Part shown: one piece after another, positions 9,548-16,873 of the stretch
How the letters are laid out: each line of letters begins with the position of its first letter
How positions within the stretch are numbered: position 1 is the first letter of the stretch
NCBI RefSeq assembly: GCF_900107485.1
Contig: NZ_FNQE01000019.1
Coordinates: forward strand, 1-64,000
DNA length: 64,000 bases
Direction of reading: 5' to 3'
Source: Proteiniborus ethanoligenes
GTDB taxonomy: Bacteria > Bacillota > Clostridia > Tissierellales > Proteiniboraceae
Notes under the pieces: generated by a model
What the model was told of the DNA's origin: nothing
The model's database searches: none
The model's input: only the letters and a program-made list of their open reading frames with translations
Translations under genes and position numbers: made by a program

Positions 9548-10222
9548 ATGTTAAATGACAATAGAATTAGAATCATAGTAGGACACTATGGCAGTGGTAA
9601 AACAGAATTTGCAGTAAATTATGCTGTTAAGCTGGCCAAATTAGGGAAAAAGGTAACTCTAGCTGATTTAGATGTGGTAAATCCATACTTTAGGAGCAGA
9701 GAAAAGGAAGAAGAGTTGGAAAGACTAGGAATCAAGGTTCTAGGAAGCTCTATTAAAGGAGGTGCTGTAGACGTACCTTCTGTGTCCGCAGAAGTTTATG
9801 GGCCATTACAGGACAATAGTGTAGAGGCCATATTAGACGTAGGAGGAGATCCGGCAGGAGCTAGAGCCTTAGGCAGATATTACAGCTATTTTGAAGAAGG
9901 AAAATATGATATGCTTTTTGTAGTCAATGCTAATAGACCTGAAACTCAAACACTAGATAATGTATTAAAATATATACGAGAAATCGAAGGAGCATCCAGA
10001 GTTAGAGTAACAGGGCTCATAAATAATACTCATTTACTAAAGAGTACTACAGTAGAGGATGTATTAGGGGGACAAAAGCTAATAGAAGAGGTATCTGATT
10101 TTTTAAATATACCCATAAAGTATGTATCAGCCTTAGAGCATGTGGCAAAAGATCTTCCACATGATATAAAAGGAGAAATATTTCCTATAAACTTATTCAT
10201 GCGAGAAGATTGGATGATATAG
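9548..10222 (+). CDS. P-loop ATPase of the 2-oxoacid oxidoreductase operon
   Basis: The roughly 224-residue protein has a ParA/MinD/CobQ-like nucleotide-binding fold: P-loop GHYGSGKTE near the N terminus, LADLDVVNPYF (switch I/Walker A' region) and ILDVGGDPAG. Such ATPases sit next to 2-oxoacid:ferredoxin oxidoreductase genes in many Clostridia; their role, perhaps in cofactor assembly, is not established. The start is placed at ATG 9548 because the AAAGGGTGAT overlaps the earlier in-frame GTG and ATG codons and is best spaced for this one. It lies 18 bases after buk; a 64-base gap with no clear promoter precedes the ferredoxin subunit. Confidence 0.85.
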   Translation: MLNDNRIRIIVGHYGSGKTEFAVNYAVKLAKLGKKVTLADLDVVNPYFRSREKEEELERLGIKVLGSSIKGGAVDVPSVSAEVYGPLQDNSVEAILDVGGDPAGARALGRYYSYFEEGKYDMLFVVNANRPETQTLDNVLKYIREIEGASRVRVTGLINNTHLLKSTTVEDVLGGQKLIEEVSDFLNIPIKYVSALEHVAKDLPHDIKGEIFPINLFMREDWMI

Positions 10223-10286
10223 TCTGATTTTTATCTCGTTAATTCTTAATCTTTAATTCTTAATTAAACCAAAGGGGGGGAGACAA

Positions 10287-10517
10287 ATGGCAAAGGCAAA
10301 AGGTAAGGTTACCTTTAATGAAGACAGATGCAAAGGCTGTGAGCTATGCACAACAGTATGTCCTACAAAAATCGTAGTGATGAATAAGGAAAAAATAAAC
10401 GTAAAGGGGTACCATCCAGCAACAGTAATCGAAATGGAAAAATGTATTGGATGTGCAAATTGTGCACTAATATGTCCAGATACAGTAATAACAGTAGAGA
10501 GAATAATGGTTGAATAA
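10287..10517 (+). CDS. 2-oxoacid:ferredoxin oxidoreductase, ferredoxin (delta) subunit
   Basis: The 76-residue protein carries two classic 4Fe-4S motifs, CKGCELCTTVCP and CIGCANCALICP, the dicluster ferredoxin layout of delta subunits of 2-oxoacid oxidoreductases. It passes electrons from the thiamine-diphosphate centre to free ferredoxin. It has a strong GGGGGGAG ribosome binding site and is followed after 20 bases by the alpha subunit. Gene order delta-alpha-beta-gamma matches known four-gene vor/kor clusters. Confidence 0.93.
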   Translation: MAKAKGKVTFNEDRCKGCELCTTVCPTKIVVMNKEKINVKGYHPATVIEMEKCIGCANCALICPDTVITVERIMVE

Positions 10518-10537
10518 CTTTAAAGGAGGGAGATTAA

Positions 10538-11599
10538 ATGTCTAAAGTCTTGATGAAAGGAAATGAGGCTATAGGTGCTGCTGCTATTAAAGCAGGATGT
10601 AAATATTTCTTTGGCTATCCTATTACGCCACAAAATGAGTTGCCTGAATACATGTCGAGAGAATTACCTAAAGTTGATGGAGTTTTTCTACAAGCTGAAA
10701 GTGAAATAGCTGCTATTAATATGGTTTATGGTGCAGCTGGAGCAGGAGCAAGGGTAATGACATCTTCTTCAAGCCCTGGAATCGCATTAAAACAAGAGGG
10801 AATATCATATACTGCTGGAGCTGAGCTTCCATGTGTAATAGTTAATATAGTAAGAGGAGGGCCAGGCTTAGGTGGTATACAGCCTGCTCAGTCTGATTAC
10901 TATCAGGCTACAAGAGGAGGAGGAAATGGGGATTATAGACATATAGTATATGCCCCAGCAAGCATTCAAGAAGCAGTAGATCTAGTTATGGAGGCTTTTG
11001 ACGTAGCAGATTATTATAGAAATCCTGTAATAGTCCTTGGTGATGGAATGATAGGTCAGATGATGGAACCGGTAGAATTTAAGGAGCCTGTGAAAAGAGA
11101 GCTACCTCCAAAGGATTGGGCAACAGTAGGAACAAAAGGAGAAAGAAAGCCTAATGTTATTAATTCATTATATATAGATCCTAAAGCGCTAGAGGATCAT
11201 GTTATAAAGCTAGAACAAAAATATGCTAAAATGAAGGAAAATGAAGTTAGATACGAAGAATACAACCTTGAAGATGCAGAAGTAGTTATAGTAGCTTATG
11301 GAACCACATCTAGAATAGCTAAAAATGCTATTGCAAAATGTACAGAGGAAGGAATAAAAGTAGGACTTATAAGACCAATTACATTGTGGCCATTCCCAGA
11401 TGCAGCATTTGATAAAATTACTGATAAAACTAAAGCAATCCTTACAGTAGAAATGAGTACAGGTCAAATGATAGATGATGTAAAAATAGCCATAAATGGA
11501 AGAAAGCCTGTTTATTTCTATGGCAGAACAGGTGGTATGGTACCTACTCCAAATGCTATCCTAGAAGAGATAAAGAAAATCGTTGGGGGTGACAAATAA
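10538..11599 (+). CDS. vorB: 2-oxoacid:ferredoxin oxidoreductase alpha subunit (VorB-like)
   Basis: The 353-residue subunit matches the alpha chain of 2-oxoacid (3-methyl-2-oxobutanoate or 2-oxoglutarate type) ferredoxin oxidoreductases: GNEAIGAAAIKAG, GYPITPQNELPE, QAESEIAAINM and SSSSPGIALKQEG are visible, followed by a C-terminal transketolase-like domain (VVAYGTTSRIAKNA). With the beta and gamma chains it oxidatively decarboxylates 2-oxoacids to acyl-CoA. The neighbouring buk and ptb genes favour branched-chain 2-oxoacids (VOR) over 2-oxoglutarate, but the substrate cannot be proved from sequence. Its TAA stop overlaps the ATG of the beta subunit (TAATG). Subunit letters vary between organisms. 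Confidence 0.9.
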   Translation: MSKVLMKGNEAIGAAAIKAGCKYFFGYPITPQNELPEYMSRELPKVDGVFLQAESEIAAINMVYGAAGAGARVMTSSSSPGIALKQEGISYTAGAELPCVIVNIVRGGPGLGGIQPAQSDYYQATRGGGNGDYRHIVYAPASIQEAVDLVMEAFDVADYYRNPVIVLGDGMIGQMMEPVEFKEPVKRELPPKDWATVGTKGERKPNVINSLYIDPKALEDHVIKLEQKYAKMKENEVRYEEYNLEDAEVVIVAYGTTSRIAKNAIAKCTEEGIKVGLIRPITLWPFPDAAFDKITDKTKAILTVEMSTGQMIDDVKIAINGRKPVYFYGRTGGMVPTPNAILEEIKKIVGGDK

Positions 11600-12345
11600 T
11601 GGCCATAGTATTTGAAAAAACTAAAGGACTTACAGATAAGCCTTTCCATTATTGCCCAGGCTGTACCCATGGTATTATTCATAGATTAGTAGGAGAAGTA
11701 TTAGAAGAGCTAGGAGTTTTAGGAGATACTATAGGGGTAGCACCTGTTGGCTGTGCAGTATTTGCATACGATTACTTTAATGTTGATATGCAAGAAGCAG
11801 CTCATGGTAGAGCGCCTGCTGTAGCTACAGGAATAAAAAGAGTACACCCAAATAAAGTTGTATTCACATATCAAGGAGACGGAGACTTAGCATCTATAGG
11901 AGCAGGTGAAATAGTGCATGCTGCCGTTAGAGGAGAAAAGATAACTACCATATTTGTAAATAACGCTATATATGGCATGACTGGGGGACAAATGGCTCCA
12001 ACTACATTAGTAGGACAAAAAGCAACTACAGCACCATATGGTAGAGATGAAAATCATGCAGGAAAACCAATTAGAATGGCAGAAATGCTAGCAACTATTG
12101 ACGGAGCAAAATTTGTAGAAAGAGTTTCAGTACATGATCCAGCCAATATTAGAAAGGCTAAAAAGGCTATAAAAAGTGCCTTTGAGCTTCAGCTATCAGG
12201 AAAGGGCTTCGGTATAGTAGAGGTTCTTTCAACATGTCCTACAAACTGGGGAACTACCCCAGTAGAAGCACTTAATTGGTTAAAAGAAAATATGATTCCA
12301 TATTTTCCACTAGGTAATTTAAGAAAACCTGAGGAGGTGGAGTAA
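11599..12345 (+). CDS. 2-oxoacid:ferredoxin oxidoreductase beta subunit (TPP-binding)
   Basis: This 248-residue chain binds thiamine diphosphate. It contains HYCPGCTHGI at the N terminus, the GDGD-type TPP/Mg motif QGDGDLASIG, and NNAIYGMTGGQ. It works with the alpha (10538) and gamma (12347) subunits. The start codon overlaps the stop of the alpha gene by one base, and the gamma gene begins 2 bases after its stop, indicating tight translational coupling. In the archaeal-style nomenclature matching VorB it would be VorA. Confidence 0.93.
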   Translation: MAIVFEKTKGLTDKPFHYCPGCTHGIIHRLVGEVLEELGVLGDTIGVAPVGCAVFAYDYFNVDMQEAAHGRAPAVATGIKRVHPNKVVFTYQGDGDLASIGAGEIVHAAVRGEKITTIFVNNAIYGMTGGQMAPTTLVGQKATTAPYGRDENHAGKPIRMAEMLATIDGAKFVERVSVHDPANIRKAKKAIKSAFELQLSGKGFGIVEVLSTCPTNWGTTPVEALNWLKENMIPYFPLGNLRKPEEVE

Positions 12346-12346
12346 A

Positions 12347-12892
12347 ATGGAAGAAAGATTAATAATAGCTGGTTTTGGTGGTCAAGGTGTTATGTCTATG
12401 GGACAGCTGCTCACATATTCAGGCATGATAGAAAATAAAAATGTTTCATGGCTTCCATCCTATGGTCCTGAAATGAGAGGTGGAACTGCAAACTGTAGCG
12501 TAATAGTTTCAGAGGACCTTATAGGCTCTCCTGTAGTTACAGAAGCATCTACAGCAATAGTAATGAATAAACCATCTCTAGATAAGTTTGAGAAGGATGT
12601 TATAGAAGGTGGAAATCTTCTAATAAATAGCTCACTAATAGATAATAAGGCTAAGAGACATGACTTAAAGGCATACTATATTCCTGCAAATGACATAGCA
12701 AACGAGCTAGGTGATAATAGGATAGCTAATATGGTTATGCTAGGGGCATACCTAGAACTTACCAAAGCAGTTGAAATAGAGTCAATTATTGAAGCCTTCA
12801 AAAAAGTATTTGGAGAATCGAAGACACATTTAATTCCAATGAATCAGCAGGCACTAGAAAAAGGAGCAGAAGCAGTTAGAGTACTACTGTAA
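12347..12892 (+). CDS. 2-oxoacid:ferredoxin oxidoreductase gamma subunit
   Basis: The 181-residue protein is the gamma-domain subunit, with the N-terminal GFGGQGVMSMG motif and SYGPEMRGGTANC, the CoA-binding domain region of 2-oxoacid oxidoreductases. It is the last gene of the operon started at 6451. GAGGTGGAG in the 3' end of the beta gene serves as ribosome binding site. No strong T-tailed terminator follows; a hairpin over the ribosome binding site of the next small gene comes instead. Confidence 0.92.
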   Translation: MEERLIIAGFGGQGVMSMGQLLTYSGMIENKNVSWLPSYGPEMRGGTANCSVIVSEDLIGSPVVTEASTAIVMNKPSLDKFEKDVIEGGNLLINSSLIDNKAKRHDLKAYYIPANDIANELGDNRIANMVMLGAYLELTKAVEIESIIEAFKKVFGESKTHLIPMNQQALEKGAEAVRVLL

Positions 12893-12901
12893 GAATAAAA
12901 A

Positions 12902-12949
12902 ACCTCCATATGGTAAAGATATCTATTAAATAGATCAAAAAATGGAGGT
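12902..12949 (+). promoter_or_regulatory. Hairpin that covers the next gene's Shine-Dalgarno site
   Basis: ACCTCCAT (12902-12909) pairs with ATGGAGGT (12942-12949), and inside it ATCTAT pairs with ATAGAT around 12921-12935. The 3' arm is itself the ribosome binding site of the small gene starting at 12956, so the folded RNA would block its translation. No T-tract follows, so it is unlikely to be a plain terminator. Confidence 0.6.
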
Positions 12950-12955
12950 ATTAGA

Positions 12956-13183
12956 ATGAAAGACATCTTAAAGTCACAATTAGAGTCCTATAAAAGAGAC
13001 AATAGTAAAAAAAGCAAACAAGCCATGCTATCTACTCTGAATGCCATGGTAGGGACAATGACAAATAATGACAGCTCAACATTAAATTCAATACAAACAG
13101 CTAAAAGTGCTTTAACAAGTAGCTCTAGCAATAAAAATGAGATAGTTCAATCAGTAGAAAATGTAATATCAAATCTAAGTTAA
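12956..13183 (+). CDS. Small Ser/Asn-rich protein of unknown function
   Basis: This 75-residue protein is not recognised. It has a basic, Lys-rich N-terminal third, then a Ser/Thr/Asn-rich stretch and a C-terminal hydrophobic/charged pattern; no membrane segment, signal peptide or cysteine is present. It has a strong ATGGAGGT ribosome binding site that is part of a predicted hairpin with a complementary arm 33 bases upstream, and its own terminator downstream. These features support a real gene, probably read from the upstream operon with conditional translation. Function is unknown. Confidence 0.65.
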   Translation: MKDILKSQLESYKRDNSKKSKQAMLSTLNAMVGTMTNNDSSTLNSIQTAKSALTSSSSNKNEIVQSVENVISNLS

Positions 13184-13216
13184 AATCATATAGTTTTATG
13201 TGATAAAGAATTACTT

Positions 13217-13268
13217 AAAAATCATGGATAAATATCAGTTTTCATACTGATTGCTCCATGATTTTTTT
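13217..13268 (+). terminator. Rho-independent terminator
   Basis: AAAATCATGGA pairs with TCCATGATTTT, enclosing a second small stem ATCAGT/ACTGAT, and is followed by a run of T residues ending at 13268. It closes the transcript of the small gene. Confidence 0.85.
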
Positions 13269-13354
13269 GTAAAATTATATAATAGGATTAATATGTGGAG
13301 GTTTTTAAAAATTATTATAGAATAAGGTATATAGCAAATAAAAGAGGTGGAGAA

Positions 13355-14317
13355 ATGAAAGAAATAAAATTTACAGACATAGATGGAATCAAAGTAGGCC
13401 ATGAACAAGATTTAGAAGCTGCTACAGGCTGCACTGTAATAATATGTGAAGAGGGAGCTACTGCAGGAGTAGATGTAAGAGGAGGCTCACCTGGAACTAG
13501 GGAGACAGATCTATTAAACCCTGTAAATATGATACAGCAAATACATGCAGTTATGCTATCAGGAGGCAGTGCCTTTGGATTAGACGCTGCATCTGGAGCT
13601 ATGAAATATTTAGAAGAAAAGAATATAGGCTTTGATGTTGGAGTAACCAAAGTTCCGATAGTTTGCTCAGCTGTGTTATTTGATTTAGTAGTGGGAGATC
13701 ATAGAGTAAGGCCAGATATGATTATGGGCTATAAAGCTTGCAGTAATGCCACTGACAAAGAATGCCTAAACGGAAGTATAGGGGCAGGGACAGGAGCTAC
13801 AATAGGCAAGCTTTTAGGTCTAGAAAGAGCCATGAAAGGTGGGCTAGGTAGCTTTGCACTACAGGTAGGAGATTTAAAGGTGGGAGCAATAGTAGCAGTA
13901 AACTGCCTAGGAGATGTTGTGGACCCAAAAACTGGGGAGATAATAGCAGGATTATTAAACGAAGACTTACATACATTTGCTGGAACAGAAAATTTAATGG
14001 CAGCACAATATGATAGCAAGAAAAACATATTTAGTGGAAATACGACAATAGGAGTAGTTGCAACTAATGGAAAATTTACAAAATCAGAAATCAATAAGAT
14101 AGCCTCTATGGCACACAATGGATATGCTAGAACCATGAGGCCAGCACATTCAATATTTGATGGAGACACTATATTTGCATTATCAACAGGAAGCGTTCAA
14201 GCAGATATTAGTACAGTAGGATTTTTAGCAGCTAGAGCTATGGAGCAAGCAGTTATAAATGGAATAAAAAATGCAGAGTCCTTGCAGGGAATAAAAGCAT
14301 ATACTGATACAAAATAA
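13355..14317 (+). CDS. P1 family peptidase (DmpA/S58-like)
   Basis: The roughly 320-residue protein belongs to the DmpA-type P1 peptidase family, N-terminal-nucleophile enzymes that self-cleave and often act as L-aminopeptidase/D-esterases or beta-peptidases. Seen blocks are GCTVI near the N terminus, DVRGGSPGTRE, LSGGSAFGLDAA, GSIGAGTGATIGK and STVGFLAAR. The start is set at ATG 13355 because GAGGTGG lies 5 bases before it; the longer in-frame GTG at 13295 lacks such a site. It stands alone between two terminators or hairpins. The substrate is unknown. A cytoplasmic location is suggested by the lack of a signal peptide. Confidence 0.88.
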   Translation: MKEIKFTDIDGIKVGHEQDLEAATGCTVIICEEGATAGVDVRGGSPGTRETDLLNPVNMIQQIHAVMLSGGSAFGLDAASGAMKYLEEKNIGFDVGVTKVPIVCSAVLFDLVVGDHRVRPDMIMGYKACSNATDKECLNGSIGAGTGATIGKLLGLERAMKGGLGSFALQVGDLKVGAIVAVNCLGDVVDPKTGEIIAGLLNEDLHTFAGTENLMAAQYDSKKNIFSGNTTIGVVATNGKFTKSEINKIASMAHNGYARTMRPAHSIFDGDTIFALSTGSVQADISTVGFLAARAMEQAVINGIKNAESLQGIKAYTDTK

Positions 14318-14364
14318 ATATTTATTCAAATCTAATAAACTATATCTATTATATTTACATTTTT

Positions 14365-14410
14365 TGTTTGTAGATAGACTTTAGTTATGTTATTATTAAA
14401 AATGGAATAA
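14365..14410 (+). repeat. 46-bp promoter repeat, copy upstream of glmS
   Basis: This 46-base segment matches 23225-23270, upstream of glmM, with a single mismatch (A at 14378 versus G at 23238). Weaker similarity continues about 12 bases downstream (ATTCATAGGGAG here, CTTATAGGGGAG at glmM). The repeat contains the promoter elements of both genes. Confidence 0.95.
14368..14396 (+). promoter_or_regulatory. Sigma-A promoter of glmS
   Basis: TTGTAG (14368-14373), a 17-base spacer and TATTAT (14391-14396), with TG one base upstream of the -10 (extended -10). It lies inside the 46-bp repeat shared with glmM and would start a leader of about 420 bases that carries the glmS ribozyme. Confidence 0.75.
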
Positions 14411-14440
14411 ATTCATAGGGAGTAAATCCTCCCTATGAAT
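14411..14440 (+). promoter_or_regulatory. Perfect 12-bp hairpin at the 5' end of the glmS leader
   Basis: ATTCATAGGGAG (14411-14422) pairs perfectly with CTCCCTATGAAT (14429-14440) around a 6-base loop. It starts just after the predicted transcript start. No T-tract follows, so it may be a 5' stabilising stem or protein site rather than a terminator. Its left arm resembles the glmM ribosome binding site region. Confidence 0.6.
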
Positions 14441-14504
14441 TGCCAAATATTTTCACTAGTATTAGCTTTTAAATCTTATTACTAAAGTAAAGGTGGTGTT
14501 GCTT

Positions 14505-14528
14505 ATGATACATGAAAGTAAAAACTAA
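14505..14528 (+). CDS. Seven-codon leader ORF before the glmS ribozyme
   Basis: An ATG at 14505 with a strong AAAGGTGGTG ribosome binding site opens the mini-ORF MIHESKN, ending in TAA at 14526-14528. The stop is only 7 bases from the predicted ribozyme cleavage site. The strong ribosome binding site has no other start codon to serve, so translation of this mini-ORF is plausible; no function is known. Confidence 0.45.
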   Translation: MIHESKN

Positions 14529-14534
14529 ATATTA

Positions 14535-14670
14535 AGCGCCAGAGCTCAATATTTTGAGTTGACGAGGACATGGTTTATCGAAAATTCGGCGGATGCCATG
14601 CGGTGCAGCTACCATCGTTAGTAGTCCTACAAATACCACAAGTGATTGTGGAGACAAAAGGATTAAGTAG
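14535..14670 (+). ncRNA. glmS ribozyme (glucosamine-6-phosphate-activated self-cleaving riboswitch)
   Basis: The leader of glmS contains the diagnostic core: AGCGCCAGAGCT at the 5' end, TTGACGAGGACATGG, TTTATCGAAAATTCGGCGG, ATGCCATGCGGTGCAGCT, and a 3' part with the CCACAAGTGATTGTGG stem and GGAGACAAAAGG. Cleavage is expected between 14535 and 14536, just 5' of GCGCC. In this class glucosamine-6-phosphate acts as cofactor, and cleavage leads to decay of the glmS mRNA, giving feedback control. Two more hairpins (AAACTCATT/AATGGGTTT at 14675-14696 and ATGCTC/GAGCAT at 14704-14722) lie between the ribozyme and the glmS start. The 3' boundary is approximate. Confidence 0.97.
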
Positions 14671-14823
14671 ATATAAACTCATTAAAAAATGGGTTTGTTT
14701 GCCATGCTCAAAAACAGAGCATAAATGTATATTAATACTTTAATGATTTAACTTAAATGTAAGTGGATTTAAATGCTGATAGTGATAATAATATAGATAA
14801 AAATATTGAAGAAGGTGATATAT

Positions 14824-16650
14824 ATGTGTGGAATAGTTGGATATATAGGAGATAAACAGGCTACTGATATACTTATTGAAGGACTTGAAAAGCTTGAGTA
14901 TAGAGGATACGATTCTGCAGGAGTTGCAGTATTAAACAATAGTAGAATGCATTTAAGAAAGTATAAAGGCAGATTAAACATATTGAAAGAAAAGATTGAA
15001 GAAAATCCAATAGAAGGAGTAGTAGGTATTGGGCATACTAGATGGGCAACTCATGGTGAGCCTTCAGATGTTAATTCTCACCCCCATAAAAGCAGTGATA
15101 ATAAGATTGCAGTAGTTCATAACGGCATCATAGAAAACTATGCTGAAATTAAGGAAGGACTACAAGAAAAGGGATATAGCTTTGTATCCCAGACAGATAC
15201 AGAGGTTATAACTCACTTGTTAGATTATAATTATAAGGACGATATTTTAGAGGCAGTAAAGAAGACAATTCCCATGCTTGAAGGAGCATATGCACTAGGA
15301 ATAATTCATAGTGATTATCCAAATATGATGATAGCCGTTAGAAAGGATAGTCCACTAATAGTAGGCATAGGGGAAGATGAAAATTTCATAGCTTCGGATA
15401 TACCTGCAATATTAAAGCATACAAGAAATATATATATATTAGAAGAAGGAGAAATGGCAGTAATAAAAAAAGACAGTATAAAGCTTATGACAATAGATGG
15501 AGCACCAGTAGAAAAACAAGTATATAGAGTAACATGGGATGTAGAGGCAGCAGAAAAAGGTGGATATGAACACTTTATGTTAAAAGAAATATATGAGCAG
15601 CCAAAGGCTATTAAGGATACATTATTGCCAAGACTGAGAAAGTCTGATGAAATAAAGCTAGATAGCATAAAAATAACTGTGGGAAATATAGAAAATCTGA
15701 AGAGAATATATATAATTGCATGTGGTACAGCTTATCATGCAGGACTTCTTGGCAAAGACATGATAGAAAAACACACTAAAATACCAGTAATAGCAGAAAT
15801 AGCATCTGAATTCAGATATAGTGAGCCCCTTATAGACAAAGAAACATTGATGATAGTAGTAAGCCAGTCTGGTGAAACAGCAGATACGTTAGCTGCCCTT
15901 AGATTAGCAAAGGAAAAGGGTGCAAGGGTCATAGCAGTAACCAATGTAGTAGGAAGTACAATATCTAGAGAAGCAGATGATGTGTTTTATACATGGGCAG
16001 GTCCAGAGATTGCAGTAGCCTCCACAAAGGCATATACTACCCAGATAGTATCCCTTGCATTGATAGCATTAGACATAGCTATAAAAAAGGGTAGTATTTC
16101 AAATGAAAAATATAAACTAATACTAGAGGAGCTTAAGTCTATTCCATCAAAGATAGAAAAAGTGTTAGAAGATTCGGAGGAAATAGAGAAGCTTGCAGAT
16201 ATCCTATGTAAAAAAGAGAATATTTTTTTCATAGGAAGAGGGATAGACTATCATGTGTCTAGAGAAGGCTCACTAAAGCTCAAGGAAATATCCTATATAC
16301 ATTCAGAGGCAATGGCAGCAGGAGAGCTAAAGCATGGTACATTAGCACTCATACAAAAAGACACTCCAATAATAGCTTTAGTAACACAGGATAAGCTATA
16401 TGACAAAACAGTAAGTAATATAAAAGAAGTAAAAGCAAGGGGGGCATATGTAATAGCAGTAGCAAAAGAAGGAAATACTGACATAGAGAAGTCAGTAGAT
16501 AATGTAATATATATTCCAGAGATAATAGACGAAATATCCTCATTAGTAAGTATAATTCCCCTACAACTATTATCATACTATGTAGCATACAAAAGAGGCT
16601 GTGATATAGATAAACCAAAAAATTTGGCAAAAAGTGTAACGGTAGAATAG
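14824..16650 (+). CDS. glmS: Glutamine--fructose-6-phosphate aminotransferase
   Basis: GlmS makes glucosamine-6-phosphate from fructose-6-phosphate and glutamine, the first step of amino-sugar and peptidoglycan precursor synthesis. The 608-residue protein starts with MCGIVGYIG, whose Cys is the N-terminal nucleophile of the glutaminase domain, followed by HTRWATHG, HNGIIENY and two SIS isomerase domains (SQSGETADT, GRGIDY, C-terminal KPKNLAKSVTVE). The start is ATG 14824, not the upstream in-frame ATG at 14806, because the Cys must be residue 2 and AAGGTGAT lies just ahead. Expression is controlled by the ribozyme in the leader. Confidence 0.98.
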   Translation: MCGIVGYIGDKQATDILIEGLEKLEYRGYDSAGVAVLNNSRMHLRKYKGRLNILKEKIEENPIEGVVGIGHTRWATHGEPSDVNSHPHKSSDNKIAVVHNGIIENYAEIKEGLQEKGYSFVSQTDTEVITHLLDYNYKDDILEAVKKTIPMLEGAYALGIIHSDYPNMMIAVRKDSPLIVGIGEDENFIASDIPAILKHTRNIYILEEGEMAVIKKDSIKLMTIDGAPVEKQVYRVTWDVEAAEKGGYEHFMLKEIYEQPKAIKDTLLPRLRKSDEIKLDSIKITVGNIENLKRIYIIACGTAYHAGLLGKDMIEKHTKIPVIAEIASEFRYSEPLIDKETLMIVVSQSGETADTLAALRLAKEKGARVIAVTNVVGSTISREADDVFYTWAGPEIAVASTKAYTTQIVSLALIALDIAIKKGSISNEKYKLILEELKSIPSKIEKVLEDSEEIEKLADILCKKENIFFIGRGIDYHVSREGSLKLKEISYIHSEAMAAGELKHGTLALIQKDTPIIALVTQDKLYDKTVSNIKEVKARGAYVIAVAKEGNTDIEKSVDNVIYIPEIIDEISSLVSIIPLQLLSYYVAYKRGCDIDKPKNLAKSVTVE

Positions 16651-16659
16651 ATTTTGTCG

Positions 16660-16695
16660 AGAAAAGGTGGATTTTATTCCTCCTTTTCTTTTTTT
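16660..16695 (+). terminator. Rho-independent terminator after glmS
   Basis: AGAAAAGG(T)GGA pairs with TCC(T)CCTTTTCT around a short loop and is followed by a T-tract. Confidence 0.9.
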
Positions 16696-16755
16696 CTCTA
16701 ATATTTAAGAAATATAAATTTAAAAATCTTATTTATCTAAACACTTTGCAAATTA

Positions 16756-16764
16756 TGGTATAAT
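16756..16764 (+). promoter_or_regulatory. Extended -10 promoter of the TPR regulator gene
   Basis: TGGTATAAT at 16756-16764 is a consensus extended -10 (TGN-TATAAT). No good -35 is present at 17 bases. It predicts a start near 16771, about 100 bases before the ATG of the regulator. Confidence 0.55.
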
Positions 16765-16873
16765 ACAGACAGGATTATCCATTATGCTTTGAAGCCATAA
16801 AAAACTTAAATAATGAAGAAATAAGATGAAGATAACAATTATTAATAGAAAATTATTAGAATTGGAGGTTACC

